Origin: DATHZQ01 sp963823505
GTDB taxonomy: Bacteria > Actinomycetota > Acidimicrobiia > Spongiisociales > UBA5794
NCBI GenBank assembly: GCA_963823505.1
Contig: CAWGLY010000008.1
Span: 1 to 64,000 of the forward strand
DNA: 64,000 nucleotides
Direction: 5' to 3'
Of this stretch, positions 16,313-25,089 are shown piece after piece. The notes beneath the pieces were generated by a model. That model did no database searches and was not told where the DNA came from. It saw only the letters and a program-made list of their open reading frames with translations. Every line of letters begins with the position of its first letter. The stretch's first letter is position 1. The position numbers and the translations under genes are program-made.

Positions 16313-17824
16313 TCAGCCGGTGAGCCAGCCCGTCAGCATCTCGGATGTCTTCGGGCTGCCGAAGTAGGTCGTGTGGGTGACCCCGTCACCCGTCTCGAAG
16401 CTGTGGCGGCGCTCCGGCGGGATGGGGAATGAGGCGTTCCCGGTCGCTTCGTAGACACCGAGGGTCGGCACGATCAGGTCGTTGGCGGCATCCTCGAACA
16501 CCGCATCGAACAACGCGTCGCTGACCCCCTGTTTCACCAGTGCCGCCAAACCCCCCGTGGGCTCGAAGTTGGCGGTGATGGCGTGATAGGTCGCCTGCGC
16601 GCCCGCGCTCCCGTTGATGAGGCCGATGAAGGCCCCCGTCGGGTCTTGGGCGCTGAGCCCGCTGAGCCCCTTCAGGAACGCATGGCCGATCGTCTTCACG
16701 ACCGCAAGGATCGCTTCGAGGATCTCCGCGACGACGTCCCAGGGACCGGGAGGGACCAGGTTGAGGGCGCTGGTGTACCGGTCGATGAAGTTGATCATGT
16801 GGTCGGCGTTCGCCAGCTTGGTCCCATGGTTGGGCGTGCCGACGAAGACGGCCTTGTTCACGGTGAGACCGGGGGGCGCCGAACCCAGCTCGTTGGCAAA
16901 GCAGCGGCTGACCAGGCCCCCTCGAGAGTGCGAGACGATGTCGACATCGAGGCTGGTCGATCCGGGCATCCGGGCCGCGAACTCTGCGACGTTCTCCTCA
17001 GGTGTGGCGGAGAGCGTGTGATGGTCGAACCCGAACACCCTGCCCTGGTAGGTGCGTACCAGCGCTTCGACCGTGGGCTGAGGCAGGCTGCCGAAGCCGC
17101 TGTGGGTGGAGGAGAATGTGCCGTGAACGAAGAGCAGGCTCCTCCCCTCGGCCACGGTGTCCCAATCGCTTGGGCCGAACTCGCCTGCACCCGCCTGCCG
17201 GTAGTTGTCGGGGGTGAAGGTGCGCACCCGATACGGCCGGAACTTCCGCTCCCATGCAGCGGCGAAGCCATCGGCGAGGCTGCCCAGCACGGCGTCGGCG
17301 ATCGGGTAGACGAGGACCTTCAGCACCTTGCGCCCGATGGCGCCGAACAATCCCCGGTCGGTCGCTCCCTCTGGGCTTGGCGGCGGCGTGGTGGTGCGGA
17401 TCACGAAGCGGTTGGTTCCTCCCGCCCCCCGGGTGGCCGGCGGCTCGATCGCACCCGTTTCGTCCTCAGGGAAGTTCCACGTGACGGCCCCGTCGTCGTC
17501 GATGGCCATCACGACTTGGCCGAAGCCTTCCACCGGAGCGGGTGTCTCCAGGACCAACCCCTCCTCGCCCCTAGCGGTGCGGACCTCCTCGGCCCCTGGC
17601 GGGAGGGTCTCCTTGCGCGCCGTGAGGTCGATGTTGAGTACCTCGGTGACGTTGGATGCGGCGAGCGCACGGTCGAACGCCTCGGTCGCGATCTCGGGAC
17701 CACGGTCGGCCCCGCCCAGTTCACGCGGTTCCACCGCGTTCGCCGTGCCGATCAGCCCCGGTGCCGTCAGCCGGTATCCCGGGGCGACGTCGATCGGGGC
17801 TCCGCTGCCGTCAAGTGTTGCCAT
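16313..17824 (-). CDS. Large alpha/beta hydrolase paired with a CHAT protease
   Basis: A 503-residue protein. The first 200 residues hold an N-terminal region of unknown type (a strand-rich part near VVMAIDDDGAVTWNF, residues 104-118, then a hydrophobic helix at 160-190). The C-terminal lipase-like hydrolase domain has the oxyanion motif FVHGTF (232-237), the nucleophile elbow SHSRGG (Ser300), Asp449 in ANDLIVPT and His484 in GDGVTHTT, so the full Ser-Asp-His triad is present. No signal peptide is seen. It starts 8 bp after the CHAT gene stop, so the two are co-transcribed and probably act together. I infer a protease-controlled or co-recruited effector; the substrate is unknown. Confidence 0.8.
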   Translation of the reverse strand: MATLDGSGAPIDVAPGYRLTAPGLIGTANAVEPRELGGADRGPEIATEAFDRALAASNVTEVLNIDLTARKETLPPGAEEVRTARGEEGLVLETPAPVEGFGQVVMAIDDDGAVTWNFPEDETGAIEPPATRGAGGTNRFVIRTTTPPPSPEGATDRGLFGAIGRKVLKVLVYPIADAVLGSLADGFAAAWERKFRPYRVRTFTPDNYRQAGAGEFGPSDWDTVAEGRSLLFVHGTFSSTHSGFGSLPQPTVEALVRTYQGRVFGFDHHTLSATPEENVAEFAARMPGSTSLDVDIVSHSRGGLVSRCFANELGSAPPGLTVNKAVFVGTPNHGTKLANADHMINFIDRYTSALNLVPPGPWDVVAEILEAILAVVKTIGHAFLKGLSGLSAQDPTGAFIGLINGSAGAQATYHAITANFEPTGGLAALVKQGVSDALFDAVFEDAANDLIVPTLGVYEATGNASFPIPPERRHSFETGDGVTHTTYFGSPKTSEMLTGWLTG

Positions 17825-17832
17825 GTGCGCTC

Positions 17833-19875
17833 CTAGGTCGTGCTCATCTGCATGTTGGGGTGCCCGTAGTAGACGTAGGCGAGGTAGGTGGATTCGGGTT
17901 TGGCCGGCGCTGCCGCATCCATGTCGAAGTTCGCCCGCTGCCGTCGGATCACCTCGCCGAGCGGCGTTCCTTCGTCGATGGCCGCCTGGTAGAAGCCGAG
18001 CGCGATGTCATGGGCGATCTGGTCGTCAACCGACCACAACGGGGCGACGAAGCCTTTGGCGCCTGTCTTGAGGAACGCCGACGCCATGCCTCCATAGTCG
18101 CCGAGCTGCTCGGTTGGGGTGGCCAGCTGGCAGGCATTGAGGAACACAAAAGGGCTCCGCATCTGGTTGCCCCGAATCTGAAGCTCGTCGAGGCGCTTGT
18201 TCCCGTCGCTCAGGATGATCCCGTTGAACTGGGGGTTGTTCGGCTCGATCGCCCCGTGACATGCGAAGTGCAGGATCGCGGGTTGGACGGTCTCCCCGTC
18301 GATGACCAGTTTGCCCTCCAGCAGAGGGATGAGCTCTTCCACCGTTGCGGCGAGCCGGACGCTGGAGTAGAGCGCACCGAGAGCGTTGCCCTCCTCCTTG
18401 GCCTTGGGCAGGTCCCGCTGCCGGCCTTGCGACGACAGGTAATCCCCGATCACCAAGGCCATCTGGTTCATGTCGACCTTGGGGGGAGGGGGCACCACCG
18501 GATTCTGCTTTCCCATGTTGCCCTGCAGCGACGACTTCATCCACCGGCCAATGCGGACCTGCGCTCCGAGGAACGGTGGCGCCTTGGGATCGAGCAGAGC
18601 GGCCACGTCGTTGTTCTCGATGTACGCCAGCTCCCACGGAACAAAGGCGTCGGTGCTCAGCAGGAGCACGCTCGGGATGGGGTCTGCATCGTTGCGCTTG
18701 GTCTCCCAGACTTTGGCGAGCACCTGCCAGAACTGCTGCGGCAGCTGATCGGCGATCTCGCGTCCGATGCCGCGCATCCGGCCGGCAATGGCAGCGTCAC
18801 CAATCGACTGCTGGGCCTGCCGCATCTGGCCGAGGGCGAAGGCCTTCGCATTCTGGGCGTCGAATCTCGTCTGGACGGCTTCGTTCGGGATCTCGATGTC
18901 GTGGCGGCTGACGAAGCGCCAATGGAGCGTCCTCCCTGTCTCGTCCTCAGTGATCGACACCTCCAGGTCGGCGGCAACCGGATCGGCGACCGCAGTAACG
19001 GCGGATGCGCCGCCCGTCGGCTCCGGGACCGCCTGTGCTCCTGCGGCACTGGGGATGATGGCGATGCTGCGCCACGCTCGGCCGCATACGCTGCCACCGA
19101 AGGAGAACTCGACCTCGAGCTTCGTCGCAGCGGCGGGGCCAGCGATCGCGTTGGCGACGAGCGTGAAGCGCACCTCGTTGGCGTCCAAGTTGTTCCGATC
19201 GACGTGCAGCACGTCCCGCACGCGGGGAATGGTGAACCCGTCTGCGATCACCTGGACGATGAGGTCGAACTCCGGCAGGTCGGTCGGCACCGTCATTGCG
19301 ACGTCGCCGGTTCCGGCCTGCGCCTCGGTCGCAAGCTTCACCACCAGCTCGATGGGCTCGTCCACTACGGCAAAGTCAGGGCTGTCCAAGTGGGGGAAGG
19401 CGGAGAACCCCGTGCCCGAGGGTGCTGCCGCTGGCGGAGGTGCCGGGCTGGCCTCCGGGGGAGGTGCCGCAGTCTCGGCGGGCGGTGCCACGCCGGCCGG
19501 GGGTGGAGGTGCGGACTCCAGGCCACCACCACCCCGGGTCGCTTCTTCGGTGACGGGATCGAGGACCCCCACGGCTCGGCCGCCGTCGAGGACAACCCCG
19601 TATGCGGATTCGGCGTCGGCCGCCGAAAGCGTGTCGGCGTCGAAGACCTCGCATCTATCCGACTCGTGCAGGTTCAACGCGTCGACCAGAGGCTGGTCGG
19701 GGTGGGCGCGATCGAGGATCATCCGCACGATGCGCACGGAGAATCGATACCAATAGGTCTCCAGTCCCTCAGCGCGGCGGACCACCACGTCCCGGTCGGA
19801 TGACACGCCATCCAGTTGCGTTCTCGCTGCAGCGACGGTGACGTCGGCATCCAGGGTCAGTGTCGGTTCGAACAC
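17833..19875 (-). CDS. CHAT-domain caspase-like protease
   Basis: A 680-residue protein. Residues 1-118 form an N-terminal domain of unknown type with an Arg/Tyr-rich stretch, 121-152 a Pro/Ala linker, about 160-275 a beta-rich domain, about 300-390 a helical segment, and about 395-680 a CHAT domain. The CHAT signature VPWELAY is at 412-418. Catalytic His540 lies in HFACHG and catalytic Cys582 in FLNACQ, so the protease should be active. CHAT proteases are known from separase-like, caspase-like and CRISPR-linked systems and usually cleave a partner protein. The next gene encodes a hydrolase 8 bp downstream, the likeliest partner. No membrane segment is visible. Confidence 0.88.
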   Translation of the reverse strand: MFEPTLTLDADVTVAAARTQLDGVSSDRDVVVRRAEGLETYWYRFSVRIVRMILDRAHPDQPLVDALNLHESDRCEVFDADTLSAADAESAYGVVLDGGRAVGVLDPVTEEATRGGGGLESAPPPPAGVAPPAETAAPPPEASPAPPPAAAPSGTGFSAFPHLDSPDFAVVDEPIELVVKLATEAQAGTGDVAMTVPTDLPEFDLIVQVIADGFTIPRVRDVLHVDRNNLDANEVRFTLVANAIAGPAAATKLEVEFSFGGSVCGRAWRSIAIIPSAAGAQAVPEPTGGASAVTAVADPVAADLEVSITEDETGRTLHWRFVSRHDIEIPNEAVQTRFDAQNAKAFALGQMRQAQQSIGDAAIAGRMRGIGREIADQLPQQFWQVLAKVWETKRNDADPIPSVLLLSTDAFVPWELAYIENNDVAALLDPKAPPFLGAQVRIGRWMKSSLQGNMGKQNPVVPPPPKVDMNQMALVIGDYLSSQGRQRDLPKAKEEGNALGALYSSVRLAATVEELIPLLEGKLVIDGETVQPAILHFACHGAIEPNNPQFNGIILSDGNKRLDELQIRGNQMRSPFVFLNACQLATPTEQLGDYGGMASAFLKTGAKGFVAPLWSVDDQIAHDIALGFYQAAIDEGTPLGEVIRRQRANFDMDAAAPAKPESTYLAYVYYGHPNMQMSTT

Positions 19876-20035
19876 GCCAGTCTCTCCCTGTTGGTTGGTC
19901 CTCGACAGACACTACGCAATCGCGGGTGGCCGCGCCGAAGAACGGACCGCAGTGCAGTCCGCACGCGTCGCACTCACCGCGTAGGCTCCATGGTCCTCGG
20001 GTCGAACCATCGGCTCGGTTTGCCAAGGAGGGCAC

Positions 20036-21643
20036 ATGTCCCGAACTCCACGCAAGCGAAGAAGAGGGCGCCTCGCCACTCTCGCTGTGGCTGCCGCACT
20101 CGCGGTAGCCGTTCTCCCAGGAGGCGTTGCTGCAGCGGCACCATCCCAGACGGCGTGCGACACTCGCACGAACAACACCTACGAGAAGCTGCTCGAATGC
20201 GTACGCCTCGACGGCGTTCGCGCCCATCAGGCAGCGTTCCAGGCCGCCGCAGACGCCAACGACGGCACCCGTGCCGCAGGCACCGGTGGCTACACCGACA
20301 GTGTTGCGTACGTGGTCGAGACCCTCGAAGCGGCAGGATGGAATGTCGAGCTCAACGAGTTCCCGTTCACCTTCACTCCGTTGGGTGAACTGACCCAGCT
20401 CACGCCGATCACGGCCGAATACGAGACCGGGTCGTTCTCGGGATCGGGCTTCGGAGCTGTCACCGGGACGGTGATCGCAGTTGACCTGGCGCTTGAACCA
20501 CCGCAGGCGAGCAGCAGCGGCTGCGAAGCCTCCGACTTTGCCGGGCTCGACTTCAGCGGCACCAGCGACATCGCTCTCATTCAGCGAGGAACGTGCTTCT
20601 TCTCCGAGAAGGCTGTCAACGCGGAAGCGGCCGGCGCAGAAGCCGTGATCATCTTCAACCAGGGGAACACCCCGGCGCGCAGCGGTCCCGTCAGCGGAAA
20701 CGCGACCGCGCTTCCTGACGGCACACCGAGCAATATCGGTATCCCGGTCGTCGGTGCGTCGTTCGACGCAGGAGTAGCGCTCTCGCAGGAAGGGTCGACC
20801 GCCAGCGTGAGCATCGATCCCCCCGAGGAACGCCCTCAGGTCAACGTGATCGCCGAGCTCCCGGGAACGAACGATGACAACGTCGTCATGGCGGGCGCCC
20901 ACCTCGATTCCGTCCAGCGTGGACCGGGTATCCAGGACAACGGCAGCGGCTCGGCAGTGCTCCTCGAGGTGGCCGAGCAGATCGCCAAGCTCAAGCCGCA
21001 GAACACTCTCCGGTTCGGATGGTGGGGTGCGGAAGAAAGCGGGTTGATCGGATCGACTGCGTACGTCAACGGGCTGAGCGAAACCGAGCTCGACCGCATC
21101 GCCCTCTACTTGAACTTCGACATGATCGGATCGCCGAACTACATCTTCATGACGTACGACGGCGACGAGTCCGGCTTCCCGGCTCCTGTGGGGGTACCCA
21201 TCCCCGATGGATCCATCGAGATCGAGAAGGTGTTCGAGTCGTTCTACACGTTGTCGGGAGAGCCGTACGACGATGCCCAGTTCAGTGGACGCAGCGACTA
21301 CCAGGCGTTCATCAACAACGGCATTCCGGCCGGTGGGCTCTTCACCGGGGCTGAGGTCGTCAAGACCGAGACCCAGGCCGAAATCTGGGGTGGCACCGCC
21401 GGCGACCAGTACGACCCGTGCTACCACCTGGCGTGCGATACGTTCGACAACATCAGCCTGCACGCACTCGAGGTCAACGCCGATGCGGTGGCCTTTGCAG
21501 TGATGACGTATGCGTACTCGACGGAAACGGTCAACGGTGTGCCCGGCAAGAAGGTGCCGGGGAACTTCACGATTCCTGCTCCGGCCGGCCCGCAAGGGAC
21601 CGTCGGCAGCGGGGGAGGTTCCGACGAACACCCAGCGTCGTGA
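20036..21643 (+). CDS. Secreted M28 aminopeptidase with PA domain
   Basis: A 535-residue exported zinc peptidase. A twin-Arg-like basic N-terminus and hydrophobic signal (to about residue 39) precede the mature enzyme. A protease-associated (PA) domain lies inside (about 130-255; IALIQRGTCFFSEKA). The M28 core follows: GAHLDS (His, first zinc), GIQDNGSG (bridging Asp), GAEESGLIGS (catalytic and ligand Glu), NFDMIGSPN (Asp) and the final His in DPCYHLACD. It should release N-terminal amino acids outside the cell, with a preference that cannot be read here. A strong terminator follows at 21668. Confidence 0.93.
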   Translation: MSRTPRKRRRGRLATLAVAAALAVAVLPGGVAAAAPSQTACDTRTNNTYEKLLECVRLDGVRAHQAAFQAAADANDGTRAAGTGGYTDSVAYVVETLEAAGWNVELNEFPFTFTPLGELTQLTPITAEYETGSFSGSGFGAVTGTVIAVDLALEPPQASSSGCEASDFAGLDFSGTSDIALIQRGTCFFSEKAVNAEAAGAEAVIIFNQGNTPARSGPVSGNATALPDGTPSNIGIPVVGASFDAGVALSQEGSTASVSIDPPEERPQVNVIAELPGTNDDNVVMAGAHLDSVQRGPGIQDNGSGSAVLLEVAEQIAKLKPQNTLRFGWWGAEESGLIGSTAYVNGLSETELDRIALYLNFDMIGSPNYIFMTYDGDESGFPAPVGVPIPDGSIEIEKVFESFYTLSGEPYDDAQFSGRSDYQAFINNGIPAGGLFTGAEVVKTETQAEIWGGTAGDQYDPCYHLACDTFDNISLHALEVNADAVAFAVMTYAYSTETVNGVPGKKVPGNFTIPAPAGPQGTVGSGGGSDEHPAS

Positions 21644-21667
21644 GATCACGCTGACCAACTGAGTTGA

Positions 21668-21698
21668 AGAGGGCGGCCACCACATGGCCGCCCTCTTT
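21668..21698 (+). terminator. Rho-independent terminator after M28 peptidase
   Basis: AGAGGGCGGCC pairs with GGCCGCCCTCT (11 bp, perfect) around a 7-base loop and runs into TT. It lies 25 bases past the stop codon. Confidence 0.85.
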
Positions 21699-21818
21699 GC
21701 TGTGCTCTCGTCGCATGTGAGTTCAATGGGGCCTTTGCAGCTTGCGCATGTACCATGAAGGTCCCCGCAACCGGACCCGGACCGAGGCGCCGTGAGCGCG
21801 CCGACCCAGGAGACCCCC

Positions 21819-23267
21819 ATGACCGTTTCCTCATCCGTCCAACCGTCGATCATTCAGGGCGGCATGGGTGTCGCCGTCTCCGGCTGGGAGCTCGCCAACG
21901 CCGTGGCGCGGACCGGCGCCATGGGCGTCGTGTCGGGGACCGCCCTCGAAGTCGTCTGCGCCCGCAGGCTCCAACTCGGTGACCCCCACGGCCATGTGCG
22001 GAGGGCGCTTGCGAACTTCCCCGACCAAGCGATGGCCGGCCGGGTGCTGACCGACTACTTCGTCGACGGCGGGAAACCCGACGACGTCCCGTTCAAGAAT
22101 GTGAGGAGCTTCACCCTCGAGCCTGCGCCGAGCCTCCAAGAGCTGACGATCGTCGCCAACTTCGTCGAGGTGTTCCTCGCCAAGGAAGGCCATGACGGCC
22201 CGGTCGGCATCAACTTCATGCGCAAGATCGAGATCCCACTCATCTACGGCCTGTACGGTGCGATGGTGGCCGGTGTCGACTACGTGCTCGTCGGTGCGGG
22301 CAATCCCCACGAGATCCCCGCCTTGATGACCCGGCTGGCGGCACAGCAGGACGTGTCGCTCCCCGTCCGGGTGCAGGGCACCACCTCTGCGGACGGGGAC
22401 GTGTCGGTGCGGTTCAGTCCGCAGGCCCTGTTCGGGTCCGAGCTCCACCCCATGCCGCGACCGGAGTTCCTGGCCATCGTGGCCTCCCTCGACCTTGCCG
22501 CCGGACTTGCGTCATCCCCGCAGTCCCGGCCCGATGGCTTTGTTGTCGAAGGCCCGCCCGCTGGAGGGCACAACGCCCCACCCCGCGGCCCGCGTCGGGT
22601 CGACGAGCTGGGCCAACCGGTGTATGACGAGCGAGATGACGTCGATCTTGCTGCGCTCATCGATCTCGATCTGCCCGTGTGGCTGGCAGGGGCCTATGCC
22701 ACGCCGGAAGGGCTGCAGGCTGCGCTGCAGCTCGGCGCCACCGGTATCCAGGCAGGCACGGTGTTTGCGCTGAGCTCAGAATCCGGGCTCGACGACGGCT
22801 TGAAGCGAGACGTGCTGAGCCACGTTGCGGACGGGTCGATCAACGTGCGGACAGATTGGCGCGCCTCGCCGACGGGGTTTCCGTTCAAGGTCGTTCAGGT
22901 CGAGGGGACGCTCTCCGACGACGACGTGTACTTGGATCGCCGTCGCGTGTGCGACCTCGGTGTCCTGCGGGTGCCGCACAAGACGCCCGACGGCAACATC
23001 GGCTACCGGTGCCCTGCCGAGCCGGTGCGCGCCTACAGCGAGGTCAAGGGAGGCCGGGAGGCCAACACCGACGAGCGGTTGTGTCTGTGCAACGGGCTGC
23101 TGGCGACGGCAGGTCTCGCCCAGAAGCGGCGGTCCGGGTACGTGGAGCCTCCTGTGGTGACCGGCGGGACCGACTATCAGGGTGTTGCCGATTTGCTGGC
23201 GGCCATGCCGGACGGCCAAGACTTCTATACGGCGGCCGACGTCATCAGCTACCTCGCAGGGCCCTGA
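21819..23267 (+). CDS. Nitronate monooxygenase-family flavoprotein
   Basis: A 482-residue FMN-dependent TIM-barrel protein of the 2-nitropropane dioxygenase/nitronate monooxygenase family. Key stretches are IIQGGMGVAVSGWELANAVA at the N-terminus, a VEGPPAGGHN motif (glycine-His FMN/active-site loop, about residue 245), and LGATGIQAGTVFALSSES (phosphate-binding loop). It is longer than the classic 330-residue enzymes and has an extra C-terminal part with a Cys-rich LCLCNGL segment. The ATG at 21819 has AGGAG 6 bases upstream and is preferred to the GTG at 21792. Its natural substrate is uncertain. Confidence 0.85.
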   Translation: MTVSSSVQPSIIQGGMGVAVSGWELANAVARTGAMGVVSGTALEVVCARRLQLGDPHGHVRRALANFPDQAMAGRVLTDYFVDGGKPDDVPFKNVRSFTLEPAPSLQELTIVANFVEVFLAKEGHDGPVGINFMRKIEIPLIYGLYGAMVAGVDYVLVGAGNPHEIPALMTRLAAQQDVSLPVRVQGTTSADGDVSVRFSPQALFGSELHPMPRPEFLAIVASLDLAAGLASSPQSRPDGFVVEGPPAGGHNAPPRGPRRVDELGQPVYDERDDVDLAALIDLDLPVWLAGAYATPEGLQAALQLGATGIQAGTVFALSSESGLDDGLKRDVLSHVADGSINVRTDWRASPTGFPFKVVQVEGTLSDDDVYLDRRRVCDLGVLRVPHKTPDGNIGYRCPAEPVRAYSEVKGGREANTDERLCLCNGLLATAGLAQKRRSGYVEPPVVTGGTDYQGVADLLAAMPDGQDFYTAADVISYLAGP

Positions 23268-23289
23268 CCCAGGCGTCCATCTGCGCCTG

Positions 23290-25011
23290 CTACTCGGCGC
23301 CGCCGGTTCTCACATCGGGTGCACCCATTCGGGCTGCATCGGCCGTGTGATCGTCGGGCATCCGCTGCGATTCCCGTTCGGCACGCACCCTGGCCTGGTA
23401 GTGCTCGAGTTCCCGGGCATGCGCCGGCCCGTCCCATGCCAACACGGCCCCCATGATCGTGGCCGCGTCGTTTGCCGCTTCGAGGCCGCGGTCCTCGGTT
23501 TCGATCGAGATGCGGGTTCTGCGGGTGAGCACATCGTCGAGGTGAAGCGCCCCCTCGTGGGTCACTGCATATTGAATCTCGGCGCGGCGGTAACCCGGTG
23601 CTCCCGGGACAGGAGCGGCGAGTTCGGGATCGCCCTGCATGACGGCGACCAGATCCTCGGTTGCCGAGCCGTAGCGGCCGACCATCCTGGTGATCTCTTC
23701 GGCGGGGATGCCAGCCGTCGTGGCGAGTCGAGGGGCCGCTGCCTTGGTCCTCTCGTATCCTTCCGCCCCGATCAGCGGGGTGGTCCTGGTCCTGGAAGCC
23801 GCGGGTCGGATACCCATCTGCTCGGCGGCGACCTCGACGGTGTCCTCGGCCATCACCCGGTACGTCGTGTACTTGCCCCCTGCAACCGTGATGAGACCCG
23901 GTGCGCGAACGGAAACTGCGTGCTCACGGCTCAGCTTGCTCGTCGCATCGGTCTCCCCCGTCAGCAGCGGACGCAGACCGGCGTAGACGCCAACGATGTC
24001 GTCGTAGAGCAGTGGTTGCTGCAGCACCGAGTTGACGCGCTCCAAGATGTAGTCGATGTCGGTACGGCTGGCTGCGGGGTGGGCCAGACCGAGTTCCCAC
24101 GGGGTATCGGTGGTGCCGATGATCCAGAATGCCCCCCACGGCACCATGAACAGGACCGACTTCTCGGTGCGAATGATCATGCCGGTCCCTGAGGCGATGC
24201 GGGACCGGGGCACCACGAGGTGGATTCCCTTCGAGGCCGTCACCTGCCGGCCGTGCTCCCCGGCCATGTCCTCGATGATGTCGGTCCAGACCCCCGTCGC
24301 ATTCACGACGCTGCGACCTCTGATCATCAAGTCGCGACCCGATTCCAGGCACCGGGCGGCAACGCCATCGACCCTGGTCCCGCTCTGATGTAGACCAACG
24401 GCCCGCACGCTGGCGGCGACGACGGCGCCGTAGCTTGCCGCGGTGCGGGTCACCGACATCGTGTGCCTGGCGTCGTCGACCTGTGCATCCCAGTAGCGCA
24501 CGCCGCCGACAAGCGAGTCACCGCGTAGCGCCGGCATGAGCTCCATCGCCCCGGTCTTCGACATGTGGCGGTGCCACGGCAGCACGTTGGTGCGCGACAC
24601 GGTGGCCATCGCGTCGTAGAGGGCCACTCCCGCACCGACGTAGAACCTCTCCCAGAAGCGGTGCTGGAGCGGGTAGAGGAACGAGACCGGCGTGACGAGG
24701 TGGGGAGCCAGTGTCGAGACTATCAAGCCGCGCTCCCGCAGTGCTTCGAACACAAGCCCGAACTCAAACTGCTCGAGGTACCGCAGGCCGCCGTGGATCA
24801 ACTTCGACGACCGGCTGGAGGTGCCTGAGGCGAAGTCTCGTTGTTCGATCATCGCCACCCGCAGCCCGCGCGTGGCCGCATCCAGCGTGACCCCCGCTCC
24901 TGTGACTCCAGCGCCGATGACGACGACATCGAACGTCTCGTCGGACAGACGGTCGAGCGCAGCAGCTCGAGCCGCAGGGCTGAGGGCACTCGAGGCTCCA
25001 CTGCTGTTCAT
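23290..25011 (-). CDS. glpD: Glycerol-3-phosphate dehydrogenase (FAD-dependent)
   Basis: A 573-residue flavoenzyme that oxidises sn-glycerol-3-phosphate to dihydroxyacetone phosphate and passes electrons to quinone at the membrane. The N-terminal dinucleotide fold reads VVVIGAGVTGAGVTLDAA, the FAD-binding RSSKLIHGGLRYLEQFEF follows, and GTTDTPWE and GGKYTTYRVMAEDT are conserved GlpD blocks. The C-terminal helical domain (about 420-545) is complete. The ATG at 25011 gives the family's usual N-terminus; an upstream start at 25065 is less likely. It is divergent from the phosphohexomutase gene, which with FbaB and PckA downstream makes a small central-carbon neighbourhood. Confidence 0.93.
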   Translation of the reverse strand: MNSSGASSALSPAARAAALDRLSDETFDVVVIGAGVTGAGVTLDAATRGLRVAMIEQRDFASGTSSRSSKLIHGGLRYLEQFEFGLVFEALRERGLIVSTLAPHLVTPVSFLYPLQHRFWERFYVGAGVALYDAMATVSRTNVLPWHRHMSKTGAMELMPALRGDSLVGGVRYWDAQVDDARHTMSVTRTAASYGAVVAASVRAVGLHQSGTRVDGVAARCLESGRDLMIRGRSVVNATGVWTDIIEDMAGEHGRQVTASKGIHLVVPRSRIASGTGMIIRTEKSVLFMVPWGAFWIIGTTDTPWELGLAHPAASRTDIDYILERVNSVLQQPLLYDDIVGVYAGLRPLLTGETDATSKLSREHAVSVRAPGLITVAGGKYTTYRVMAEDTVEVAAEQMGIRPAASRTRTTPLIGAEGYERTKAAAPRLATTAGIPAEEITRMVGRYGSATEDLVAVMQGDPELAAPVPGAPGYRRAEIQYAVTHEGALHLDDVLTRRTRISIETEDRGLEAANDAATIMGAVLAWDGPAHARELEHYQARVRAERESQRMPDDHTADAARMGAPDVRTGGAE

Positions 25012-25089
25012 ACGGTGGATTCTTGCGCATGCCGTGCCGCGCTCCGAATCCTGAACCGGCCGCACGCTCTCGGTCGGTAGGCTCGCCCC

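Noticed and set aside
17656..19803. 715-codon open frame on the plus strand opposite the CHAT gene
   Set aside because: It is rich in Arg, His, Gly and Asp with no domain, and arises from the G/C third-position bias of the CHAT gene on the other strand.
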